Assembly (NCBI GenBank): GCA_022457155.1
Contig: JAJGOT010000294.1
Location: forward strand, 57,501 to 121,500
DNA: 64,000 nucleotides
Direction: 5' to 3'
From: Cladopsammia gracilis
Lineage: Eukaryota > Cnidaria > Anthozoa > Scleractinia > Dendrophylliidae
Shown: positions 33,501 to 41,346 of the stretch, piece by piece
Position numbering within the stretch: position 1 is the stretch's first letter
Layout: the number at the start of each line of letters is the position of its first letter
Notes under the pieces: model-generated
The model's database searches: none
Told to the model about the DNA's origin: nothing
Seen by the model: only the letters and a program-made list of their open reading frames with translations
Program-made: the position numbers and the translations under genes

Positions 33501-36500
33501 CTTTCCCAGTTTGGGAAAAACCCACTGAAATCACAAATAAAACCCACAAAATTACCATTTTTAACCCAGTTTGGGAAATGTGAAAAGTTTCCTGTGCCAC
33601 ATGCAAGAGAACATGCAAAATATGTGATCCCTTTTAATTTTTTTGGTGGTTTTTATTTACTGAAAGAGCATTTAGAGTTTGCAATAAAAAAAATCAATGT
33701 GATGCTTTCAAATAATTTTTGTTTCTACTTAAGGGTGTTGAAAAAGCTATGCTGTTGTCATGGAAACCAGTTGACATGTGAAGTCCATTTTAGTTCATCA
33801 TGATTAGTGGTCAAATAAAAATATGGGTCAATGTATCAAATGTAACAAAGCACTGGGTTTTTAAAATGTTATAAGCCTCCAAAACATAATATTTGCATCA
33901 CTGAGTTATCTGAGGGGCTGGTGGAAAAGGGGTGTGAAGGATGATTTTTTTGGCCTTGAAATCGAAATTGATACAATTTAGCTTTATTTTGACAATGATT
34001 ATCATGTAAGAACAAACTTCCCTATCTATTTGTTTATTTATTCATCTATTTTATGTTATTGTTATTTTAATGAGGGGTTAAATTAATTAGCCTATTACAG
34101 CAAGGCAAAAGAAAATCTGATCCATTTTCGGAACAAAATAAGCTAATTGTGCTTGTTTGATGCACTTCAGTTTTTCAGAAAAAGTATTGAACTATTTCTT
34201 CAAAGTTACAGCTTGCCAGAGTAGACATTTGTAGCAACTGACTGAAAAAACTGACAGATCTGAGAGGCCCCTCCCTCCATCTTGCAGGTCGAGGAGTCAA
34301 ATCTTTTTTACAGTCTGCAACATTAAATTTGTCCCTATTGGAAAAAAAAATGTTATACATTTCTTACATGCTAACCACCGCCAAATAGAGCTAATATGGG
34401 GCAATTTGGATAGCAAGACCAACATATGCAACCCTTTGCACCAAGCTCTTCATTAGGAATATCTTGGACTTAGTCATCGTGGTGACTCAAAGAAAAATAA
34501 TTGGGTTGAGAGGAAGTCGAAACGAGCACAGTTTGTGCAAGTGAAACTGCTGACTAATTTGCACTAAATCACTTCTTTTAACTTCCTCTTTTCCCACTTG
34601 TCAACCTTTTCAGACTGAGTCAGTTTGATGTTTATCTATGAAAATCAGTACATTTTTGGAGTATTGCCATATGTTACATTGGTGTATTAGGAATGTATCT
34701 AAATTTGGATACAAGGCAGAGATGAGGATGATCAATTTTAAGCTATTTTAAAACTTTGAGTTTTGATCAAACACAATCATGTCTAGTTGTTTTTCAAGTT
34801 ATAGTTGCATGCATGTTCAATGTAACACAATCACATTCAAGTAGTTTTGGGAATTTCAAAACAAGGAAACATCTAAGCAAGTTTCTGGACCATCCTGCAT
34901 GTACAAAGGACAAAGAATTTAGAATACTAGTTAGTCACTTTTAAATGTTACGTGGACAAAATTAACACTTTGACTTTCTTTTGCTTTCTTTTGACAGGTG
35001 GATCGAACCCTTCATCAGCATCATGCATCCATGCTAATCTGTTTCTAACATTTTTCTTTTTCAGCCAGTTTACACTTTCTTAAAAAACTACACATTGTCA
35101 AACGCTTTAACATTATCTGTGTTCTTTTACCATTAGACAGCTTTGTAATATTCCTCATTTCAGTTTTGATTTGTGTCTTAATATGCTTTTTCAGGCCTGT
35201 GTATTGCAAGTTCAAAAGAATAGGTTGCCTGTGGCAAGGTCCATTTCACGAGCTAATAACCCATGAAGAAAAGTGTGCACATCCCAACATGACAGGAATA
35301 CAACTGATGGAGTCATTAGAAGTCATCGATAAAAAGCACAAGGGCGAGATGGAACTCTTCCAAAACATCCTTACATTGCTGTCATATGAAAAGATTGCTA
35401 TAAATGGTTAATATTCTTATTTCTTTGATTTTCTTAACTTTACATTCAAAACACTGGATAAGCATGACATGAACTGTATTTATAGCTTTTTATTTGTTGT
35501 TGTTGTTTTTTGGGGGCTGGGGTTTGCCTCAGTTTGTTTGTCAATATTTTCTCTCAATTCTGTCTACTTCTATTAGATAAGGCATTCTTTTAAATGTCAT
35601 TTTAGTTTACTAAATTGATGCTTTAAGTAAGATTATTGATTATATTTTACATGATTTTTTGTTTCCCTATGTAGAATTTGATAATATCTTTCATCATTTT
35701 TTAAATTGTTACTGATTACGTTTTTGACTGTTGACAGTTTTTTCAGGCTTGGTTAGTACCAACTCATGGCAAGGCTGTGAAAAATCCTTTACAATATTGT
35801 TACTAACACTCTTTGATTTATTTAGTTGATTTCCATTTCAGATATTTATTTGTTTATTAACAAACGAAAATTCATTGTTTTTCAGCTAGGGATGGGAAGG
35901 TGGTTTTACAGTTTCCTTAGAACTGATAATAATTTTTTTTTCTGTTTTGCAATGCTTTCATTCTCCTAGAAAGAATTTTTCAATTCCTTCACTCACATTA
36001 AATTCTGTTTGTGGATGGAGTCCTAGTGTGACCATTCAAGTGAAAGCTCTTGAGCAGTACTTTCCTGTGGTGGGGTTTATTATGTTGTTCTAACTTGTGA
36101 ATCTGTGGATGAAGTCCTACAGTGTGACCATTCATTCAAATGAAAGCTATTAAGCAGTACAGGACCGGTGTGCTTTCCCATGATGTTGTTTATTTTTTCA
36201 TTTTCCCAAAATTCGAATTGGTCATTCTTGGGAGGTAAAAACATAACTGATATTTCTTTCTAACTCGTGGTTTATATAATACAAACTTCAATCCAATTCA
36301 CTGTTGTATATTGTACTCATTCTCACCGACATTTGCACTCTACACCAAACGCATACATATTTCCTACTAACCAATTCACGTTCACAATCTTCCTAACATC
36401 TGTAGACTTGCAGCTCAAGCCGTACCGCTCAGATGACTATATTCCACAGCTCTGCTATGAAAGCAGTCGGTTCAATGCTCTGGGACAACAATGGGTTGTA

Positions 36501-36785
36501 AAGGCCAACGTTGTTGGGAATGAGAAAAGTTTGAAGCGTGTCTTGACTTATCAGCTTGTACAGAAAGGGAAGGTGAACCTAAATGTCAAGTTCTTGATGC
36601 TGCAAAGTCCATTCAGCGAGTTGGTTATCAAGCCGGAAATTCATCAGCAGCAGTTCAATTGCGAAACGCAGGAAAGCAGTCACCATGATCTTGTTCTGTT
36701 AGATCCTATGGAATGCAACAAGATGCTGGAAGCAAATACAATTAAGTTGAGGATGATAATATTTCAAATTCCTGGCTCAGATTAA
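15569..36785 (+). CDS. CYHR1: RING / TRAF-type zinc finger protein, CYHR1 (ZFTRAF1) homologue
   Basis: Cysteine- and histidine-rich protein with a RING finger followed by TRAF-type zinc fingers and a C-terminal beta-rich domain; its cellular role is poorly known. Four exons: 15569-15763, 18636-18874, 35195-35406, 36406-36785, phases consistent, 341 aa. Exon 1 gives an acidic N-terminus and the first RING half ([17 protein letters not shown]). Exon 2 completes it ([11 protein letters not shown], then CPNC) and adds the conserved [17 protein letters not shown] stretch. Exon 3 carries the second zinc finger ([21 protein letters not shown]). Exon 4 holds the C-terminal domain (KPYRSDDY, ending MECNKML...LRMIIFQI). 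The match to vertebrate CYHR1 runs the whole length. An in-frame ATG at 15413 could add 52 residues; 15569 is preferred because it starts the acidic segment typical of the family. Intron 2 is 16.3 kb and holds a complete transposon. An AATAAA is at 37206-37211. Confidence 0.95.
16942..18118. mobile_element. 1.2-kb non-autonomous element in CYHR1 intron 1
   Basis: Left GTAGCCTGCGTGGCAGGCG; right CACCTGCTTCGCAGGCTAC, an inverted pair. Both ends also carry purine-rich GGGGAGGGG tracts and an ACCAATCAGAA motif. Open frames of 105 and 62 codons at 17130-17649 resemble no protein I know. Confidence 0.65.
19741..19940. repeat. Foldback repeat, CYHR1 intron 2
   Basis: Left arm GATGTTTCGATGTCTCTGAC and AAGAAAAGGTGAA; right arm TTCACCTTTTCTT and GTCAGAGACATTGAAACGTC. 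Confidence 0.7.
20119..20535. mobile_element. MITE, about 55-bp arms
   Basis: Left TTAAAGAGGACCTCCATTGT with AATTGTTGGAAATA; right end carries TATTTCCAACAATTT and GGAGGTTCCCTTTAA. Open frames inside are not coding. Confidence 0.75.
20655..20860. repeat. Foldback repeat with about 65-bp arms
   Basis: Left CCATTTTGCCGTGCATCTGT and CATCAAAATGTGGTAA; right TTACCACATTTTGAAG and ACAGATGCACAGCAAAATGG. Confidence 0.75.
21398..21703. repeat. Foldback repeat
   Basis: Inverted arms: left CTGATTCTCAGATGTTTGGA...CACCAATCAGAG; right CTCTAATTGGTGGAAATATT... TCTGAGAATAATG. Contains no gene. Confidence 0.65.
21935..22120. repeat. Foldback repeat
   Basis: Left arm GACAAATGGCTAATGCATTG and CCCAATTCAAACCTT; right arm AAGGTTTGAATTGGG and CAGTGCATTAGCTGAATTTG. 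Confidence 0.75.
22877..22879. repeat. Left target-site duplication CCA
   Basis: CCA immediately before the CACAG end of the transposon; matched by CCA at 33597-33599. Three bases can match by chance (1 in 64), but the length is that expected for EnSpm/CACTA insertion. Confidence 0.7.
23040..23990. repeat. Left subterminal minisatellite, 42-bp unit with three-type higher order
   Basis: About 22 copies of a unit near 42 bp with the core TTATTCCCAACATTGTGAA followed by TAATATGGGAATA. Three unit types alternate: one with CCCAAAATTG, one with CCCAACATTG, one with CCCAACCCTG plus GATGGCAACAATTT. This gives a higher-order period near 126 bp. Each unit holds an inverted pair TTCCCA / TGGGAA. Because 42 is a multiple of 3, reading frames stay open on both strands; these are not genes. 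Position inside the transposon end suggests binding sites for a transposon protein (inference). Confidence 0.85.
24537..28394 (-). CDS. tnp2 / DUF4218-like transposase of the EnSpm element
   Basis: Probable catalytic protein of the surrounding transposon: a DDE transposase that would cut at the CACAG ends. Two exons, 26034-28394 and 24537-25352, joined in phase 0 (CAG|GGA), giving 1058 aa. Order seen: an N-terminal Cys cluster (CNC...CPCSRC, residues 13-30); an acidic linker; Cys pairs CTHC, CVHC and [13 protein letters not shown] (Asp near 364), which lines up with the tnp2 motif around [44 protein letters not shown] (Asp near 573), matching the tnp2 DVMHIEKNV block; and a DUF4218-like end [11 protein letters not shown]...[15 protein letters not shown] (Glu near 738). 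The three acidic residues are candidate DDE residues. The last 271 residues match nothing I know. The frame is open up to an ATG at 28493 (1091 aa). AATAAA on this strand at 24132-24127. A domesticated gene is the alternative, but intact ends argue for a mobile copy. Confidence 0.85.
28395..28734. promoter_or_regulatory. Divergent promoter region between the two transposon genes
   Basis: About 340 bp between the start codons of the transposase (minus) and the accessory gene (plus). The two genes are transcribed outwards from here towards the two subterminal arrays. A TATATAA-like sequence lies only about 10 bp before the transposase ATG at 28394, so it is unlikely to be a usable TATA box for that start. 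Extent inferred from gene positions. Confidence 0.5.
28735..32591 (+). CDS. Accessory protein of the EnSpm element, unrecognised family (possible TnpA-like role)
   Basis: Six exons, all GT-AG with matching phases: 28735-28837, 29295-29520, 30482-30701, 31545-31589, 31831-31932, 32214-32591, encoding 357 aa. I do not recognise the family. Residues about 15-75 ([16 protein letters not shown]... [15 protein letters not shown]) look like a SAM-type helical domain. Residues about 110-184 form a conserved-looking block ending in the basic run [10 protein letters not shown] Lys/Arg-rich stretch (KRRTSGKPP) follows, then a Ser/Asp-rich acidic region (VESDSDSD), then a helical C-terminus rich in Lys and Leu. 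Its place inside the transposon, divergent from the transposase, and its basic patches suggest a DNA-binding helper such as TnpA of plant Spm (inference). AATAAA at 32740-32745. Alternative: a captured host gene. Confidence 0.8.
29695..30280. mobile_element. Foldback MITE inside intron 2 of the accessory gene
   Basis: Starts TACAGTCAAAC and ends GTTTGACTGTA, with inverted arms of roughly 130 bp (GGCAACTTTGCAAACTTC near one end, its complement near the other). The outermost TA may be the target duplication, as in Tc1/mariner-type insertions. A 140-codon open frame inside is a by-product of the arms, not a gene. The element inserted into the EnSpm copy's intron without disturbing exons. Confidence 0.8.
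32985..33480. repeat. Right subterminal minisatellite, 33-bp unit
   Basis: About 15 copies of GGTTATGTTGGGTCAATATA + ATCCCATTCTTGG. Each unit contains an inverted pair TGGG / CCCA around TCAATATAAT. As 33 is a multiple of 3, all frames stay open and give an 11-residue repeating peptide; I do not regard these as coding. The unit differs from the left array but shares the TGGG...CCCA theme. Confidence 0.88.
33597..33599. repeat. Right target-site duplication CCA
   Basis: CCA immediately after the CTGTG end of the transposon; partner of 22877-22879. Confidence 0.7.
33600..35194. other. Rest of CYHR1 intron 2, no gene seen
   Basis: Between the transposon end and CYHR1 exon 3 I see only AT-rich intronic sequence, with no clear repeat or open frame worth calling. 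Confidence 0.6.
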
Positions 36786-39700
36786 GTATAATGCAAGCAA
36801 ATGGAGTGTAGTAATTTTTCTTTTAACGTTTTACTCACAGCATTGTTGAGCATGCAAGAGTGCAATTTTTTAATAATGAAGTATTTATGTGAAACACGGG
36901 GATGCAGCTTACTTTCAGTTTACCAAGCATTTATTAATTATATTACTTTTTGATTCTGTGGTGACATTTATTAATCTGCAATTAAGAGAGTTTGGTTAGA
37001 ACAACAGCACGCTTTGTAACATTAACATGTTTCCAATAATATAAGCATCGACAACAGGCTTGTTTTTAAATGTCAACTGGCTTATAATCCGACTTGAACT
37101 TGTAAATAACTTGTTGGTACCAAAGATATTCTAGAAGCAGCTATGCTTCCCTTTCCATTTCTTATTTTATGTCTTTCAAGAATGTCAAAAATAGTATTTA
37201 TAAAAAATAAAGCTGAAAAGTAAACCTAAAAAAAATAGCTGTTAGTAATAGATTGCTTCACAGATGTCTTTGTAACTACCACAATATACAGACAGAGAAT
37301 TTAATTAATGTTATTGTTGATGTAAATATTTTAATCAACATGAAGAGTATGGAGAGAATTAAATACATGTAAATTAATTTGATTGGTCCAGATATGTTAG
37401 CACAAACCGTATTTTAACCCTTTCACTACCAGAGTCAATAATTACAGAGACAAAAATTACGAAGTTCTAACTTTTGAGTTTGTTGACGAAACCCTTTGGT
37501 GTGACCATTCAAATGAAACCTCTTCGGCAGCACTTTTGCATGGTACTATTTGTTTTACAGTATTTTAATAAAATCAAAATTTGGGATTTTTCTTGAATTT
37601 TGGACACTCTTGGTAATTTAAGGGTTAATTTGCTGGCTTGAATGAAGCTGAAAAACTGGTAAAGTTAAATCTTATCAATTTTGATTGTAAATATGCAGTT
37701 ATTAATAATAAAATATAAACTTACAGAGTACAAAAGAGGATTGTTAACGGGTACTCGTTTTTATTTTGGGTCAAAGGAATTTGCCAGCAAACTTGCATGA
37801 GTCTTGCATGTACTGTGTACTTGGATTCATATTAAAAGTTTTGACCTTCACTTGAATGACTTATGGTTTCTTTTTACAATTTAGAAGCAAGTAATCATCA
37901 TCATCATCTAGGCCTATTGCGCCAATGAGGCGCACAGGGCCTGGAAGCAAGTAATCACAAGCTTTTTATTATTTTGTGTGGTTGATAGTAACCTGCAAAT
38001 ACGGCTGCCTCGGCCTCTCATTGCTCCTGGCTGCCAGGGGCAATCTTGCGCAAATGCAACTAGCTGTCTGGAGTGATGAGAGGTGGCTGTATTTGCAGGC
38101 TACATGTAGGTTGATGGCAATAATAACAGCAAGGTCACAAACGGATGTGATGTTTTATACCACCATGAACAGCACAGCGTAGACATAGAAGAAAGACTGA
38201 TATAAAGCAATAACCGTATCAAGAAAAACAGATCTTTCTTTATGGTATTTTATGTTGCAAGTATGAACAAGGTCTTAAATACCCCAGCATGAACATTGAT
38301 CTCAATAATATGTTTACTTCCAGATCATTGGAGGCATGTATTTGCAACCAATGCAAGTCTTGATACTGTAGGTCATGTTTGATTGGACTTTTTCAAAATA
38401 ATAAAGATAGTACACTGAATGAATGGACAATAAGAGAAACTAAAACATGACCTATAACTTAAATTTAATTGGCTGACTTTTGTTTCATAAAAGAAATAGA
38501 AATCATAAGCTGACACTTACTACTAATGGATAAATTCAAAAGTGCTTAGTGAAATCTTGACTGTGGTTCTCTCAAACTCTTTCTTGTGTAATCATAAGGT
38601 CAAACCATCACGCCAGCAAGCCTGCCATTTTCCATTAACTGCTGTTGAAGACTAATCTGTGTATTCTTATTCTCCCAGCCATCCATGTCAAGTTAAGTAT
38701 TTCCAAACTTTACTTACCTGTAACCTAGCCTGCAGAGTAGATGCCACTTAACATGTAGGGTTCAATTTCCAGAATAAGCATGCTTGAGGAGAATGTGCAA
38801 AGGAAAGATCTGCCTTTTGTACGTGCCTGCTGTGCATGTCCTTGGCACTGTGCTCTATACTGCTACTGGGAGTAATTAAAGTGGCCAGATTGCATTTATC
38901 AGTGGCAATCACCTTCCAAGTTTGAACTCCAATAGTTAAGGGAATAAAGGAAAAGACACTGAGGTTGAGGGACAAATGATTTCTTTTGATTCACAAATAA
39001 ATTATTAATAGTTACCTTTTGCCTTCTTGCTGTCATTCTCTACTTGGTAATGATATTAGATACATATGTACAATTTGTTTTTAATTATAATACCCCTAAA
39101 AGCCTCAAAGCTAAATTAGAATTTTAATATTTCAAAATGGGCCTACTGGATAATAGTGAACATCTTGACATCTCTGTACTTTTATTTTACTAACCAACAG
39201 TATGTACATATTTTCTTACTGACATGACTGTATCTCACTATCTTGCGTGTTCACAACCGCCAAGCTGACCATCCTTTGCCAGATTAGCTTTGCTAGAGGC
39301 CATTATTCTAATTAATCAAAGGCTCCTTAGAGCCAACCCGTGAAGTTTGAAATGCTAACGCGTAAGGCAATAATTGCGGTAAGCTTTAATATGTTTTCAC
39401 TCTGTCACGGTTCAATATATTTTTTTCAAAATTAAACGTAAGGATTTTTGACAAACGGAAAAAATAAAAATACAGTACATCACTTTCATAATGTTCAGTC
39501 CGAAGAAGAAAGAAAAAAAAAGAAAAAAAAAAAGAACGCCCCGAGCAAGATTCGAACTTGGGCCTGTCAGCCGTAAGCCCGTGATTTACACCACTCGACC
39601 ACCGTGACCACTGACTTGTAATGGGAGAAATTTTATTACTTGAAGATAGATAACCATCAAAACGCGTCTCGGTTGAAAATTCCTTTTAGATCGATTTTAA

Positions 39701-40141
39701 CGTTGCATTAAAGACTCCAAATGCGAAACATCTTTAAGCTTATTGTTGTTTATATTCGTTTACACCAATTTAGTTATTGTTATCGCTGGATTCACGCTGT
39801 TCTTGTTACAAAACGCATTCGTAACAAAGCATTACGTCACTAAGTTTACAGCTGATGGAAGGAGTGAGCGAGTGAGTGACTCATTTGCATATCTGTCGTC
39901 GTTACCGATAACCCGTTCATTACGCATGCGCGTATATTCACGGGTTAAAAATAAAGATGTATACAAACCATTGAGCTTAAAAATAACTTACTTGACACCA
40001 AGACGATTGATGCTGGTTTTATGGAAACTGTTCCACAGAATAATGTTTTACTAAGTTTGTCCATTGAAATGGGTAATGGTATATCCAGATTCCTCACTTG
40101 TTTTGCATACAATGTATATATATTTGTAAATAAATTACATT
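36786..40141. other. Intergenic region CYHR1 to TMEM276-like (convergent)
   Basis: Holds the CYHR1 3' UTR, a dispersed repeat with GTGTGACCATTCAAATGAAA at 37499, and a tRNA-like sequence at 39537-39608. No supported gene. Confidence 0.6.
39537..39608 (-). repeat. tRNA-derived sequence
   Basis: On the minus strand it has a D-arm-like GGTCGAGTGGT and a T-arm CAAGTTCGAATCTTG, so it derives from a tRNA. The acceptor arms (GTCACGG and the end GGGGCG) do not pair, so a working tRNA is unlikely. Confidence 0.5.
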
Positions 40142-41121
40142 TTATCTTATCAAACCATGCATGAGAAGAAGATTGGCCCCAGCTAAGATGTAATGAAACC
40201 AGTCTACACCAGGCAAACCAAGAAAATCAATGGATTCAATGGCGCTTGCTATTCCATAAGCCAGAGCACCAGCAGAAGCATACAAGTTTGAGTTAATGTA
40301 TGTTACCAGCAATATTCCAATCACTGCCAAACTGCTCACTGCTAACGTCAACTTCTTTTCCACAGGAGTGTGGGCTAAGGAAACAGAGAATGCAGCAACT
40401 GAACTCACCAGGTGAAACTTTGCATTTGCAGGCTTATGATGATAGAAACAGAATCCTGTTGCAATGAGAGGAATTCCTGCAAAAGATCGGATGCAATCAC
40501 TACAAGAAAAAAATCTCTCATTGTCATTTTGATTATGTAATTTCTAATTTTTTTGGGTAATCACAATGTCCACTAGCTGGGAAGCCAGAGGTTAGAACTG
40601 GGCAAATCCAGTAAACCCAACTTTCTTGATCTCTTAAGGTAAGGTACATATGTAAAGGTAAAGTTACACACAAGCCACAGGAACCCCAACACAGCTGGAT
40701 CTTAACCCAGTTTCTGTAGCATCAAGCAACTAGGATTATTGCTACACTTCCTCCCACCCCCAAGATGGGATGCTAGTCCATCACACGGCTACCCCCAGCA
40801 ACAGCAGATAGCAGAAACCAGGCTTGAACCACCGAACTACACCACCCTGCCTCCACACGGGAAACAGCATAAAAACTCCCAGGTTACCTTACCTACTATT
40901 GATGCCAGCCATGTGGACAACACGTGCAATCGAATCACTTTGGACTGAAGGTTTGGAAACACCACTCCAAACTTCAAGACACCAAATGATGCGGCCACAG
41001 CAACACAAATAAAACCCCACGCGGCGTAAACAGACCTTTCGTAGACATTAAACGCCGCATAATACGAGCATCCAGCCAGGGCAAAGTCAGACACAGCTGT
41101 TGATACAGCTCTTTCACTCAT
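40142..41121 (-). CDS. TMEM276: Small multi-pass membrane protein, TMEM276-like
   Basis: Two exons on the minus strand, 40893-41121 and 40476-40142, joined in phase 1 with GT-AG borders; 187 aa. Hydrophobic stretches are spread along the protein, consistent with several membrane spans: YAAWGFICVAVAASFGVL, WLASIVGIPLIATGFCFY, LTLAVSSLAVIGILLVTYI, and a C-terminal pair around WFHYILAGANLLLM. From memory, vertebrate TMEM276 has comparable blocks at the same order (a WxAxxxGxPLxA segment, then a small Gly/Ala-rich segment after a TYxxxxY stretch and a C-terminal tail around a Trp). In human, TMEM276 adjoins and shares readthrough transcripts with ZFTRAF1 (CYHR1), and here the CYHR1 homologue is 3.4 kb away, which supports the call. 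The intron holds a SINE. Function unknown. Confidence 0.6.
40636..40857 (-). repeat. tRNA-derived SINE copy 2, in TMEM276-like intron
   Basis: Minus-strand copy of the family at 45247-45555: GGATGGGAG-type block, TAGCATCCCATCTTGG, then CTAGTTGCTTGATGCTAC. Confidence 0.75.
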
Positions 41122-41346
41122 ATTTAACTCTTGAAAAGTCAAGCAAACAGTCTCGGTTGTCCGCCATATTGAATTGCCTGCGATAACACAGCGAAAGAAG
41201 GCCAAAAATTACGCGTACATAACTATTGCGCATATCTTGGTAAACAACCGCTGGATGAATTTATTATGGATTCAGACAGTAAGTTTTGCTCATCGGCTTT
41301 CACAGAAAACACGTAGAGAAGTTTGGAATAATTTTTTCAAGCGAAC
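41122..41346. promoter_or_regulatory. Shared divergent promoter region, TMEM276-like / LENG1
   Basis: Start codons at 41121 (minus) and 41347 (plus) lie 225 bp apart, back to back. Both 5' UTRs must fit here, so the promoter is almost certainly bidirectional. No motif was placed with confidence. Confidence 0.6.

Larger units (their letters stand above)
22880..33596. mobile_element. Complete EnSpm/CACTA-type DNA transposon, 10.7 kb, in CYHR1 intron 2
   Basis: Left end CACAGGAAACTTTTCA at 22880; right end is its exact reverse complement, ending CTGTG at 33596: 16 bp perfect, then imperfect similarity for about 35 bp more (TTCCCA..TGGG in both). The three bases outside are CCA on the left (22877-22879) and CCA on the right (33597-33599), a 3-bp target duplication. 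CACAG-type ends, a 3-bp duplication, subterminal repeats and a tnp2 transposase are the known hallmarks of the EnSpm/CACTA superfamily. Subterminal arrays lie at about 23040-23990 and 32985-33480. Two divergent genes sit inside: the transposase (24537-28394, minus) and an accessory gene (28735-32591, plus). All reading frames are intact across their exons, so the copy is young or maintained. No ULP1-type protease was seen. Confidence 0.85.

Noticed and set aside
32906..33583. Long open frames on both strands with an 11-residue repeating peptide
   Set aside because: They arise from a 33-bp tandem unit that keeps several frames open; no start, splice or domain evidence.
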